DNA of 64,000 nt, taken from positions 62,001 through 126,000 of the forward strand of contig CACPCG010000003.1 in NCBI GenBank assembly GCA_902632305.1, in the 5' to 3' direction. This stretch comes from an uncultured Gammaproteobacteria bacterium. GTDB lineage: Bacteria > Pseudomonadota > Gammaproteobacteria > GCA-002705445 > GCA-002716945. Under the pieces are notes generated by a model. It was not told where the DNA came from and ran no database searches. It worked only from the letters and a program-made list of their open reading frames with translations. Position numbers and translations under genes: made by a program. How positions within the stretch are numbered: the stretch's first letter is position 1; each line of letters begins with the position of its first letter. Positions 18,970 through 27,428 of the stretch are shown piece by piece.

Positions 18970-19629
18970 ATGAAAGTTTTATCAATAAATATATCTGAGC
19001 CAAAAAAAATAACATTTAATGGCAAAGAGCTTATCACAAGTATCTATAAAATGCCTGTTAAGAGAGAGGTAAATGTCAACCAGTTAGGCATTGAAGGTGA
19101 TAGACAAGCCGATCTTCAGGTTCACGGAGGATATGATAAGGCTGTTTATGCATACTCCCATAAACATTACAATCATTGGAGTTCTATTCTAAAAGAAGAA
19201 TTTGTAGATTTCGGATTAGTAGGTGAGAACTTAACAATTGAGGACTTTAATGAAAAGGATGTATTTATCGGGGATGAGTACAAAATTGGCTCAGTGATTT
19301 TACAAGTTTCTCAACCTAGAATACCTTGCTATAAAATAGGTATAAAAATGAATAACCGAGACTTTCCGAGAACTTTTTCACAAAGTGGTCTTTTGGGTGC
19401 CTATATGAGAGTTATTAAAGAAGGTGCGATGTCAAAAGGTGATGCTGTGGAACTTCAAAATAGAAATGCAGAGAGTATGTCTCTTTTTGATATAGCTGAG
19501 TTACTTTTTGTTGATTTGAAGAATATAGAAAAAATGAAAAAAGCAATTAATGTTCCAAATTTATCAGAGGAAATTAAAGAAAAGTTTCGTGAGAGATTAA
19601 TGAAATTAGGAGATTTTTCAGCATTATAG
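18970..19629 (+). CDS. MOSC domain protein, YiiM type
   Basis: The 219-residue protein has a MOSC domain with GIEGDRQADLQVHGGYDKAV and the conserved Cys region QVSQPRIPCYKIG, plus a C-terminal three-helix domain, the arrangement of E. coli YiiM. YiiM reduces N-hydroxylated compounds with a molybdenum cofactor, which fits its place beside the moa genes. It starts a plus-strand operon with the zinc-finger protein and hisI. Confidence 0.88.
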   Translation: MKVLSINISEPKKITFNGKELITSIYKMPVKREVNVNQLGIEGDRQADLQVHGGYDKAVYAYSHKHYNHWSSILKEEFVDFGLVGENLTIEDFNEKDVFIGDEYKIGSVILQVSQPRIPCYKIGIKMNNRDFPRTFSQSGLLGAYMRVIKEGAMSKGDAVELQNRNAESMSLFDIAELLFVDLKNIEKMKKAINVPNLSEEIKEKFRERLMKLGDFSAL

Positions 19630-19632
19630 CGT

Positions 19633-19821
19633 ATGAGAATTTCAAATATAAAGGTTGTAGATGATACAGAGAATATTGTAGCATGTGTTGGTGATGAAAA
19701 TACTGGCGCTCATCCGAGAGTATACCTAAATATCAAGGATGAAGATGGTTCCATAGAGTGTTATTATTGTGGCAAGACTTTTGTGTATAAATCAAAAATT
19801 GAGAAGAAAAAGAATGTTTGA
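19633..19821 (+). CDS. CHCC zinc-finger protein, NDUFS6-like
   Basis: A 62-residue protein with the zf-CHCC pattern: Cys18, His27, Cys43 and Cys46 (YYCGKTF). Related domains occur in the complex I subunit NDUFS6 and in many small proteobacterial proteins, often described as zinc-finger domain proteins of unknown role. It lies three bases after the MOSC gene and overlaps hisI by eight, so it is in the same transcript. A partner cannot be named. Confidence 0.85.
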   Translation: MRISNIKVVDDTENIVACVGDENTGAHPRVYLNIKDEDGSIECYYCGKTFVYKSKIEKKKNV

Positions 19822-20269
19822 AGAGAGAAAATCAGTTAAAGAAGTCGAAGAAGGCGAAAAATTGTCTCCCAAATTCGATAAATCAGGCCTGATACCAGCT
19901 GTAACAACTGACTGCAATTCTGGTGAATTACTCATGCATGCATATATGAACAAAGAGGCCCTCGAAAAGTCAATCAAAACCAAAGAAGCTCATTATTTTA
20001 GCAGAAGTAGAAATTGTGTATGGCACAAAGGCGCGACGAGTGGTTTCACGCAGAAAATTGTGAGTATTCTTATTGATGATGACCAGGATTGTATATGGTT
20101 AAAAGTTGAAGTTGAAGGCGGTGCGAGTTGTCACGTAGGGTATAAATCCTGCTTCTATAGAGAAATTAAGCACAGTGATCAAAAGACAATATTGAAGTTT
20201 ACTGAAAAAAATAAGGTCTTTGATCCAGAGGATGTATACGGGGATGCGCCAAATCCTACAATTCTATAA
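19814..20269 (+). CDS. hisI: Phosphoribosyl-AMP cyclohydrolase
   Basis: HisI opens the purine ring of phosphoribosyl-AMP in histidine synthesis. The 151-residue protein starting at ATG 19814 has SRNCVWHKGATSGFTQ (63-80) and metal ligands in DDDQDC (88-93) with CHVGYKSC (106-113). It has no fused HisE domain and no other his gene is near. A reading from 19769 would lengthen it into the preceding gene and is not needed. About 20 extra N-terminal residues precede the usual first strand. Confidence 0.9.
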   Translation: MFEERKSVKEVEEGEKLSPKFDKSGLIPAVTTDCNSGELLMHAYMNKEALEKSIKTKEAHYFSRSRNCVWHKGATSGFTQKIVSILIDDDQDCIWLKVEVEGGASCHVGYKSCFYREIKHSDQKTILKFTEKNKVFDPEDVYGDAPNPTIL

Positions 20270-20282
20270 GCTTACAAATAGA

Positions 20283-20504
20283 CTAAATTTTTTTACTGAA
20301 AAATCTTGCAATCAGTCCCGTCAAGAAAAGATTTAAAATTAAGTATACTGGGCCAAAGTTCATGGAGACAAAAAAATAGTAAATTGAGGGTATCGGACTA
20401 TAATTTGAGAGATAACTATAGGTCAAATGAATAAAAATTAATATTGGTGTGAGTATTAATGCGCCCAAGATGATATCAAAAAAAACTCTTTGTAACAAAA
20501 CCAA
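20283..20504 (-). CDS. Small two-helix membrane protein, TTG start
   Basis: Unrecognised 73-residue protein with two or three hydrophobic segments (IILGALILTPILIFIHLTYS and VYLILNLFLTGLIARFF). It starts with TTG, but a perfect AGGAGG (plus-strand 20512-20517) lies eight bases upstream, which is good evidence that it is translated. The Shine-Dalgarno motif lies inside the first codons of the divergent RibD-like gene. It may belong to the cluster to its right, though nothing shows its role. Confidence 0.55.
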   Translation of the reverse strand: MVLLQRVFFDIILGALILTPILIFIHLTYSYLSNYSPIPSIYYFFVSMNFGPVYLILNLFLTGLIARFFSKKI

Positions 20505-20506
20505 TT

Positions 20507-21382
20507 ATGAAACCTCCTAAAATCATTATAACAAAAAAAGATGCTTGGAAGATAGTGCTGAAAGCAAAAGAAATTTCAAAATTGAAATCTAATCAAAAAA
20601 CATATCAAATTAGAGTGAATATAAGAAATAAATGCATATCTTCGACTTATTCATGTGATTCAAAAAAATTGATCAATATGAATTTTGAATGTGAAAACAA
20701 GTTGTTATCAAAAATAAATATGTACTTAGATATTATATTTCACCAAAAAATTAACCCATATTTTATTGGACATCTAGCGCAGAGTATCGATGGCTTGATA
20801 GCTACTAAGAAAGGTGAATCAAAATTTATCAGTACAAAAGAAAACCTTGAGCATGTTCATCTTTTACGTTGCATATCTGATGTGATTATCGTGGGATACC
20901 AAACAGTAGTAAAGGATAATCCTCAACTTACTGCGAGAATAGTAAATGGTGAAAACCCGATGAGATTGGTGATTGATAAAGATAATAAGCTGAATAATAA
21001 ATTTCGAGTATTCAATAATATAGATAACTTGGGATTCAAGATAATTTCATCTAAATATAAAACAAAAAATCATAATATTTTTACTTTACCTCTTACTAAG
21101 GGTAGGTTTTCTGGTAAAGATTTAGCATTACTTTTAAAAAAATTAAATAAAAGAATAGTTTTTATTGAGGGAGGAGGATCACTAATATCATCATTTTTCA
21201 AAGATAATATATTTAATAGATTGCAGATTTGTATTTGTCCAATTTTAATGGGTGGAGGGAAAAATAGCTTTTTAAAGACAACGTCTAAAAGCATAGATGA
21301 GATTAACTATGAGAGAATAAAGTATTATCAAATGGGAAATGATGTTCTTTGCGATATTGAATTATCGTCTAGGTGTGAGTAG
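20507..21382 (+). CDS. RibD-reductase-like protein without a deaminase domain
   Basis: Residues 86-285 form a RibD C-terminal (dihydrofolate-reductase-like) domain: GHLAQSIDGLIATKKGESK, then DVIIVGYQTVVKDNPQLTAR, EGGGS (221-225) and a PILMGGGKNS segment. The first 85 residues are not the zinc deaminase of riboflavin RibD and match nothing I know. Its reductase domain probably uses NADPH. It faces the flippase-like gene and overlaps its 3' end by 21 bases. As I recall, similar genes labelled RibD family protein lie in alphaproteobacterial clusters with the same neighbours, so this is probably not a riboflavin gene. No good ribosome site precedes the ATG. Confidence 0.8.
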   Translation: MKPPKIIITKKDAWKIVLKAKEISKLKSNQKTYQIRVNIRNKCISSTYSCDSKKLINMNFECENKLLSKINMYLDIIFHQKINPYFIGHLAQSIDGLIATKKGESKFISTKENLEHVHLLRCISDVIIVGYQTVVKDNPQLTARIVNGENPMRLVIDKDNKLNNKFRVFNNIDNLGFKIISSKYKTKNHNIFTLPLTKGRFSGKDLALLLKKLNKRIVFIEGGGSLISSFFKDNIFNRLQICICPILMGGGKNSFLKTTSKSIDEINYERIKYYQMGNDVLCDIELSSRCE

Positions 21383-22246
21383 AAAATAAAAACCTGGAGC
21401 TGAACAGATCAAATTAAAAATACCATACATTATAGCAACATTGATACTGGCTGACGAAGATAGACCGAGTAAAAAAGAGATTAATAATGCAGTAGCCTCT
21501 CTGACACCCCAACCGCCGATACTTACTGGTAATGTCATCGAAAACAGAACGATTGGTGTAAAAACAAAAAATGCTCCATAATCAATTGAAATTGAGAGTG
21601 TTTCAGCAGAAATTATGTAGATAACTATGTAAGACAGAACAACAAAAAAAGATATGATAGTGTGGTTCCAAAAAATAGCGCCGGTAAATATTTTTTTAAA
21701 ATTTTGGGATAAATCTCTAGCATATCCACGTTTCATAATAAAAAACTTAATAGAGAAATACACTATTAATAATGATACTGAGACAGGTGCTAACATATAT
21801 AAGAACGCAACATATTTTTCATTGGTTAAAAAGTAAATAGATAAAGAGAAAATAAAAATTAAAAATAACATAATCTGCCCAGATAATCTCTCAAAGACAA
21901 CGCTTTGTAATGATTGACCTAGTTTAATTGCAGCATGCTTATTATCTTTAGAATAGTAAATTCTATACATGTCACCAATCACACCTCCAGGTGAGACATT
22001 ATTGATAAAACTTGCAATATAATAATACCTTAGGCAAAACGAAAAACTCATTTCAGTACCACTTTCAGATGAAATATACATCCAACGATAAGCAGAGAGT
22101 GAATATTGAAATATACTTATAATCAATACCAATATCAGATATGTGTATTCTATATTTGTTATTAGTGTATAGATGTCTATACCATAATTATTTATGAGAT
22201 ATATCAAAATAGATATAGAGACAAGGTATCTAAGAAAACTGAACAT
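21362..22246 (-). CDS. LPG-synthase-TM-like (UPF0104) membrane protein, possible flippase
   Basis: The 294-residue protein is almost all membrane helices and has the AglD/MprF-like motifs NNVSPGGVIGDMYRIYYSKD and PVSIGGWGVREATALL. Relatives include the flippase domain of MprF and proteins that move or elongate polyprenyl-linked sugars. It shares one base with the methyltransferase stop (TAATG), so it is the last gene of the minus-strand operon of the cluster. Moving a glycosylated or lipid-linked product across the membrane is an inference from context. Confidence 0.75.
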   Translation of the reverse strand: MFSFLRYLVSISILIYLINNYGIDIYTLITNIEYTYLILVLIISIFQYSLSAYRWMYISSESGTEMSFSFCLRYYYIASFINNVSPGGVIGDMYRIYYSKDNKHAAIKLGQSLQSVVFERLSGQIMLFLIFIFSLSIYFLTNEKYVAFLYMLAPVSVSLLIVYFSIKFFIMKRGYARDLSQNFKKIFTGAIFWNHTIISFFVVLSYIVIYIISAETLSISIDYGAFFVFTPIVLFSMTLPVSIGGWGVREATALLISFLLGLSSSASINVAIMYGIFNLICSAPGFYFLLTPRR

Positions 22247-23106
22247 TATGATTTAATTATGATGTCATTGTGACCAACTTTTGTCACTAATTTGCCTATT
22301 TCTACTAAAGAGAGTTTTTCTTTGTACCATGATTTCAATATATCTACATCAATATCATCTTTTTTCAAAAGAGGTTTATAAATAGTTTTTAAATACTTAA
22401 GGTGAAAATCTTTACTATCAGTGTTTGAGTGAAGATTCCAAGATGAGTCATATGTATTAATCGAAAAATCATATTTTTTTGATAATTCATTGATTAATTT
22501 AATACTTTTATGACCTAAAGCTAAATCATCTCCTTTGTATGTCTCTTGATCTTGATTAAAGTGATATATTATGTACTTATCGTACTTATTTTTTTTATTC
22601 CATTTTATCTGTCCGTTGAAACAAATATTAAAAAAAATAGTTTGATTTTTAATAATATTTTTAAATAAATTTATAAAGTATTTTTTTGACAAAATATCAG
22701 TGACTGCAGAAAAATTTAATACGTCATAATCCTTTATGATTTTATTACAAGAAGATAGGTTATTTCTTTTCATACTTATACTTATAGATTTACTGTTTTT
22801 TTTACTTATTAGAGCAAATTTTTTAGGTGAAATTTTTTTAAGTTCTAGATTGTTTAATTTACAAAATTTGTTTGTGATGGATTGTACTTTTTGCAAAAGC
22901 TTTTCATCATAATCAATCATAAGAATCTCATTAAAAAATATATCATTCCTAATGCACCAACGTAGGAAAGAACCTGTCCCTGATCCTAAATCAAGTATTT
23001 TGTCATTACCTTTAATACATTTCCTAATTTTTTTTGTTCTCACATCAGAATCATAAGATTCACGCATATTTAGCCATGTTGATGAATAAGTATTTTTTGA
23101 GCTCAT
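22246..23106 (-). CDS. SAM-dependent methyltransferase of the pterin-like cluster
   Basis: A class I methyltransferase of 286 residues with motif I ILDLGSGTGSFLRW and an acidic motif II (LMIDYDEKLL). Start ATG 23106 is chosen because it gives an ATGA overlap with the glycosyltransferase stop; a longer form from 23142 would overlap by 40 bases. The substrate is unknown, and the C-terminal half matches nothing I know. It lies between the glycosyltransferase and the flippase-like gene in one operon. Confidence 0.8.
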   Translation of the reverse strand: MSSKNTYSSTWLNMRESYDSDVRTKKIRKCIKGNDKILDLGSGTGSFLRWCIRNDIFFNEILMIDYDEKLLQKVQSITNKFCKLNNLELKKISPKKFALISKKNSKSISISMKRNNLSSCNKIIKDYDVLNFSAVTDILSKKYFINLFKNIIKNQTIFFNICFNGQIKWNKKNKYDKYIIYHFNQDQETYKGDDLALGHKSIKLINELSKKYDFSINTYDSSWNLHSNTDSKDFHLKYLKTIYKPLLKKDDIDVDILKSWYKEKLSLVEIGKLVTKVGHNDIIIKS

Positions 23107-24080
23107 AAACTTCTCATTATCTTGTTTGCGGTATTTTCCCATTTATATCTTCTTGTAAAGTTATTAGTAGATCCAGAACTTTTAGATAAATTTCTGTTTA
23201 TTGCCAACGTTATTTGGTTTACATCAAAATCAGAGACAAAATCAACCGTAGCATCCTTCAAAACTTCCCTCAGTACCGGAATATCTGATGTTATTATATC
23301 AAGCCCCGCAGCAGCTGATTCCACAATAGACATACCAAAACCCTCGTATCTTGTAGGCAGAACAAATAACCGAGATTTTTCTATATGAGTAAGTACTTGT
23401 TCAAAATCTAAACTTCCAACGAATTTTACTTTTTGCTTAAGATTATTTTCATCTATTATCTTGATTAGATTTTTAAAATATTCAGAATCTCGATTGAATG
23501 ATCCAATAATTGTTAAACTAAAATCTTCTTCAACATTACATAGGGCTTTTATAAGTGCTGTGTATCCTTTTCTAGGAATAACATTTCCTACTGAAATTAT
23601 ATTCTTTGATTCCTTATCATTCTTTAATTTGTAGAATTTATTATCTATACCTGGATAAGCAACGCATATTTTTTTTCCTGACCCGATATATTTTATCAGT
23701 ACATTCTTCATTGTTTTGCTAACAGTAATAAATGAGTCACCCATATTAAAAGCTTTTTTCTCTGAGAGGAAAAGTTTTACATCCGACATCATTCTGTCAG
23801 AATTTTCGAGCGAACAAGGATGATGAACAAGAATTTTTAAATTAGAAGCAGTTTTTATCTTTAATTTATTTGCTAAGTATCCATCTAAGATTATTGTGGA
23901 TTCGCGTGGAAGTTTTTTTATTTTTTTATGTAATGCTAGTGATTTACTATCTTTAGGTATTTTAATTTTAATTACTGATAAATATTTTTTTTTCAAATAA
24001 TAAGATACTTTATCATTATATAGAGTCCCGCCGGTTAGGAGATTCCCAAAATCTGGTACAATAAAATATATTTTTTTCAT
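23103..24080 (-). CDS. GT4-family glycosyltransferase
   Basis: A retaining glycosyltransferase of 325 residues. The GT-B fold shows the N-terminal MKKIYFIVPDFGNLLTGG, a linker VGNVIPRKGYTALIKAL and the GT4 donor-binding block RYEGFGMSIVESAAAGLDII with the E-x7-E pattern. Donor and acceptor are unknown. Its start overlaps the stop of the pterin-synthase-like gene by one base and its end overlaps the methyltransferase by four, so all are translated together. Confidence 0.88.
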   Translation of the reverse strand: MKKIYFIVPDFGNLLTGGTLYNDKVSYYLKKKYLSVIKIKIPKDSKSLALHKKIKKLPRESTIILDGYLANKLKIKTASNLKILVHHPCSLENSDRMMSDVKLFLSEKKAFNMGDSFITVSKTMKNVLIKYIGSGKKICVAYPGIDNKFYKLKNDKESKNIISVGNVIPRKGYTALIKALCNVEEDFSLTIIGSFNRDSEYFKNLIKIIDENNLKQKVKFVGSLDFEQVLTHIEKSRLFVLPTRYEGFGMSIVESAAAGLDIITSDIPVLREVLKDATVDFVSDFDVNQITLAINRNLSKSSGSTNNFTRRYKWENTANKIMRSL

Positions 24081-24475
24081 TAATTAACTTTTTGTTCATA
24101 TGATGCCGAGGCAATATGTGACTCATTAAGTATTGCTTTAATTGACTTTATATGAGGTTTAATTAAATTACTATTATCCAAAGATGAAATAAAATCTTGA
24201 ACTAATGTCCTTGCAATAAATTCAGTTGTGGTAATTTCTCCACTTAATTCATCAACATCATCAAGATTTTTAAAGTTATATTTATCAAGACATTTTTTTA
24301 GAACATCAGATGCTATCTCAATATCAATTACTACATTATTATCCTCTAAAGAATCAGCCACTATTATCAAATCTACTACATATGTAGCACCATGAAGATT
24401 TGCTGCTTTTCCAAAAGATTGGTGTTTTAAGCTATGGGCTATAAATAAATGGCTTCTTACTTTTACTTCATACAT
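24080..24475 (-). CDS. Degenerate 6-pyruvoyl-tetrahydropterin-synthase-like protein
   Basis: The 131-residue protein keeps the T-fold outline of QueD/PTPS: IAHSL with His14, NLHGATY (26-32), TTTEFIAR and an ESHIASASYE end. Compared with the QueD at 4012, the zinc His29 equivalent is Ala30, the catalytic Cys region reads KAAN, and the LDH motif reads LDD. It therefore cannot bind zinc or act in the usual way, and probably has a different reaction or a binding role. I recall alphaproteobacterial homologues with the same HGAT change beside the same kind of dehydrogenase. It is four bases after that dehydrogenase. Confidence 0.85.
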   Translation of the reverse strand: MYEVKVRSHLFIAHSLKHQSFGKAANLHGATYVVDLIIVADSLEDNNVVIDIEIASDVLKKCLDKYNFKNLDDVDELSGEITTTEFIARTLVQDFISSLDNSNLIKPHIKSIKAILNESHIASASYEQKVN

Positions 24476-24479
24476 AGGT

Positions 24480-25451
24480 CTAATATTTTACAACTTTACA
24501 AAGAATATTTTTACTATTTTTTTTGTCATTGAGGAACTTTCCAAGCTTACTGAACATTATCTCACTTTTTTCTATCAAATTATCTAGCTTGGAATCTCTT
24601 AAAAGATTTATTGCTAATTGCCTTCTTGATGAATGATTCATATGGCTTCGATTCGGTGATATTTTTGATACTTGTGATAATATGATTTTAGCCCTTTTTG
24701 AAAAAAATTCTTCACCTAAGTTAAGAGATGATTTTTTATCTCCATACCAACTTAAAATACAAATTAAAGAATCATAACAAATGTTTTTTTTCAAAGAATT
24801 TAATACTGACGAATTTCCAGTGCACTCATAAATGATATCTGCTTCAAAAGATCTTGGAATAGATTTTTCAAATGATAAACCCAATTTTTTACAGACATCC
24901 TCCTTTTTATTATTACTATCAACAATGATGAGATTAATACCTGGAATTCTATTTAAGATATTAGCGGTGAGGAGACCCACAACGCCTGCACCCAAGACAA
25001 TTATCCTGTCGCCAGGACTTGGGAGGGTGTCCCATATGGCATTTATTGCTGTTTCAAGATTTGGTATCAATAAACTTCTTTTTAGAGGGATATTTTTCGG
25101 AATCATCGTAAGGTCATTGATTGAGAGCTTAAAAATATCCTGATGAGGAAACAGACTAAATACACTCTTATTTAGAAGTGATCTTGGTCCATCAACTACT
25201 TTCCCAACATTTATGTACCCATATTTAACATCATCATTAAAATCACCTACTTGAAAAGGGCATCTCATCAATTTTCTTTGACTCAGAGGTATATTCCCAT
25301 CAAAAACAAGTTTTTCTGTGCCCATACTTATTCCGGTATAAATTGTTTTGATGACAACTTCATTTTTTAATGGCTGCTTAAGAACCTCGGATTTAAAGTA
25401 ACCTTTCCTTTTCCCTTTCACCCAAAATGATTTGGCTTTATATGTTTTCAT
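24480..25451 (-). CDS. Zinc-less medium-chain dehydrogenase-like protein
   Basis: A 323-residue MDR-superfamily protein. The Rossmann domain is clear (GDRIIVLGAGVVGLLTAN), and the N-terminal GroES-like domain has TGISMGTEKLVF, where true alcohol dehydrogenases have the catalytic zinc Cys. The four-Cys structural zinc loop is also missing. It is thus an NAD(P)-dependent oxidoreductase without zinc. The PFQVGDFNDDVKYGYINVG segment and a LSWYGDKK block are as I remember for a conserved subfamily next to PTPS-like genes. It is the first gene of the minus operon, 30 bases from the divergent CDP-alcohol transferase. Confidence 0.82.
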   Translation of the reverse strand: MKTYKAKSFWVKGKRKGYFKSEVLKQPLKNEVVIKTIYTGISMGTEKLVFDGNIPLSQRKLMRCPFQVGDFNDDVKYGYINVGKVVDGPRSLLNKSVFSLFPHQDIFKLSINDLTMIPKNIPLKRSLLIPNLETAINAIWDTLPSPGDRIIVLGAGVVGLLTANILNRIPGINLIIVDSNNKKEDVCKKLGLSFEKSIPRSFEADIIYECTGNSSVLNSLKKNICYDSLICILSWYGDKKSSLNLGEEFFSKRAKIILSQVSKISPNRSHMNHSSRRQLAINLLRDSKLDNLIEKSEIMFSKLGKFLNDKKNSKNILCKVVKY

Positions 25452-25481
25452 CCAGTTTTATAAGTACTATTATTAACTTTT

Positions 25482-26192
25482 ATGATAAATTTAATATTAA
25501 AATTACTCGCTCTAACATTTTTTACTTCTTATATTGTAACATCTATTATTTATAACATTAATATATCTACAGACATTGTCTTATATAATAGTATACTTCA
25601 GTTGTTATGCCTCATAATCATTTTTATTCTAATAAAAAACCAAAAAATCAACGAATTTACACTAGCAGATTACATTACATACTCAAGACTTATTTTGATA
25701 ATTATTCTCTCATCACTCATATTTTTTAAGTCATCTGTAATGGGTAATTATCTGTTAAATTTTATAATTTTATCCTTATTTATATTCCTTATGGATTGGC
25801 TAGATGGATTTATCGCAAGAAAATTTAATCAAGTCAGTGATTTCGGAGATTTTTTTGATCAAGAAGTCGATAACTTTTTTCTTGTCATGCTCTCATTATC
25901 AATTATTATTCAATATGATAGTTTTCATTATATATTAATAATACCTTCTCTTAGATACTTTTATATTATTGCGCAAATGTATTTAATTTGGATGAGAAGG
26001 GACTTATATAAAAGCAGAAGAAGAAAATTAGTTTGTGGTTTAGTTGTTAGCGCGTTAATCATTTCAAATATTTATTTATTACCAATATTATTGATTGAAC
26101 TTCTTTTAATTATTAGTATATTTATATTATGTCTCTCATTTTTTAAGGATTTTGTATGGCTTTATAGGAGAAGAAATGATGAAGTATATTAG
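25482..26192 (+). CDS. CDP-alcohol phosphatidyltransferase family membrane protein
   Basis: The diagnostic motif is complete: D105 xx D108 G109 xx A112 R113, then G122, D126 and D130, in DWLDGFIARKF and FGDFFDQEVD. The 236 residues hold about six or seven membrane helices. Such enzymes join a CDP-linked lipid or alcohol to an acceptor alcohol at the membrane. Placed 30 bases from the divergent dehydrogenase, it may supply or use the lipid part of the cluster product; phospholipid synthesis unrelated to it is possible. It overlaps yceI by 17 bases. Confidence 0.83.
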   Translation: MINLILKLLALTFFTSYIVTSIIYNINISTDIVLYNSILQLLCLIIIFILIKNQKINEFTLADYITYSRLILIIILSSLIFFKSSVMGNYLLNFIILSLFIFLMDWLDGFIARKFNQVSDFGDFFDQEVDNFFLVMLSLSIIIQYDSFHYILIIPSLRYFYIIAQMYLIWMRRDLYKSRRRKLVCGLVVSALIISNIYLLPILLIELLLIISIFILCLSFFKDFVWLYRRRNDEVY

Positions 26193-26760
26193 AATTATGA
26201 TGTTATTACTGTTTTCTAGTACTATTGTTGCTAATGAGAATAATTATGTGATTGATGATAGTCATTTTAGTATTGGCTTTTTAGTTGAACATGCTGGCTA
26301 TGCAAAAACACTTGGACTTTTCAAACAAATTGAGGGTAAATACACCTATGATCAGTCACTTAACCTAGTCAAAGATTTGGTGATGAAAATAAATACCGAT
26401 AGTGTGTTTACAAATCATGATAAAAGAGATGCTCATTTAAGAAGTCCTGATTTTCTTGATGTAGAAAAATTTCCCACCATGACTTTTACGGTAGATGAAT
26501 ATGACCTTAGTAAGACGCCAGGTAAACTTAAAGGTAAATTTACATTATTAGGTGTAACCAAGGATGTAGTATTAGATTTTAACATCAACAAAGTTGCTGA
26601 ATATCCATTCAGAGTTGGACTATCAAAACCAATTGTAATGGGGGTATCTGCGCGAGCAAGTCTCAACAGAAGTGATTACGGAATGAGTTATGGAGTAGAT
26701 AAAAATCTAGTTGGTGATGAAATTGAATTGATAATCGAGTTCGAGGCGCGTCAACAATAA
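26176..26760 (+). CDS. YceI family periplasmic protein
   Basis: A 194-residue lipocalin-like protein with a signal peptide ending around STIVANE. The YceI domain starts with NNYVIDDSHFSIGFLVEHAG and continues with TDSVFTNHDKRDAHLRSPDF and GKFTLLGVTKDVVLDFNIN. Family members bind long isoprenoids such as polyprenyl chains in the periplasm. AGGAGA precedes paired ATGs at 26176 and 26179; either may start. It overlaps the CDP-alcohol transferase, so it could belong to that operon. Confidence 0.88.
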   Translation: MMKYIRIMMLLLFSSTIVANENNYVIDDSHFSIGFLVEHAGYAKTLGLFKQIEGKYTYDQSLNLVKDLVMKINTDSVFTNHDKRDAHLRSPDFLDVEKFPTMTFTVDEYDLSKTPGKLKGKFTLLGVTKDVVLDFNINKVAEYPFRVGLSKPIVMGVSARASLNRSDYGMSYGVDKNLVGDEIELIIEFEARQQ

Positions 26761-27428
26761 TGAGGCAAAAAGAAATACAGCTTAACTCCGATGAATTAAG
26801 AAGCTATATTGATTCTGTTGGATATGAAAAAGATAATTTGCTTGAGCAGCTTAGAAAAGAAACTCAGGACCTTGGTGATGAATCTATAATGCAAGTAGGA
26901 TCAAGTCAGGGAAAATTACTTGAGATTATATGTAGAATTGGCAATTTCAATAAATGTATCGAACTTGGGGTATTTACTGGTTACAGTTCAATATGTATAG
27001 CTAAAGGTATCAATGATGAGGGTAGATTGTTTGCGATAGATATATCAGAAAAATATACTTCGATAGCCAAAAAATATTGGGAGAAATCGGGCTTAGATCA
27101 TAAAATTACTCTTATATTAGATGAGGCAATAAATGTTTTAGATACTTTTATTGATGATGGTCTCAAGGGTACTTTTGATTTTATTTTTATTGATGCTGAC
27201 AAGTCAAATTATATAGAATATTACAAGAAATCTTTTGATTTAATAAGATCAGGAGGAATAATAGCTATCGATAATACAATTTGGAAGGGTAAAGTGTTTG
27301 ACAATGATGATCAAACTCAGAGTACCAAGACAATAAGAGATTTAAACATGCTAATTTCAAATGATCCTATGGTTAGCCAATGTATCATAACTATGTATGA
27401 TGGTATGACGCTATGTCTGAAAAAATGA
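26760..27428 (+). CDS. O-methyltransferase, caffeoyl-CoA/COMT-like family
   Basis: The 222-residue class I methyltransferase has the family pattern: CIELGVFTGYSSICIAKG (motif I), FAIDISEKYTSIAKKYW and FDFIFIDADKSNYIEYY, which with AIDNTIWKGKV forms the metal-binding site. Catechol-type or amide acceptors are typical; the substrate here is open. Its ATG overlaps the yceI stop, and its end overlaps trhO by four bases. Confidence 0.9.
   Translation: MRQKEIQLNSDELRSYIDSVGYEKDNLLEQLRKETQDLGDESIMQVGSSQGKLLEIICRIGNFNKCIELGVFTGYSSICIAKGINDEGRLFAIDISEKYTSIAKKYWEKSGLDHKITLILDEAINVLDTFIDDGLKGTFDFIFIDADKSNYIEYYKKSFDLIRSGGIIAIDNTIWKGKVFDNDDQTQSTKTIRDLNMLISNDPMVSQCIITMYDGMTLCLKK

Noticed and set aside
20507-21382. 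Bifunctional riboflavin gene ribD
   Set aside because: There is no deaminase domain and no other rib gene nearby; the neighbours point to a different pathway.
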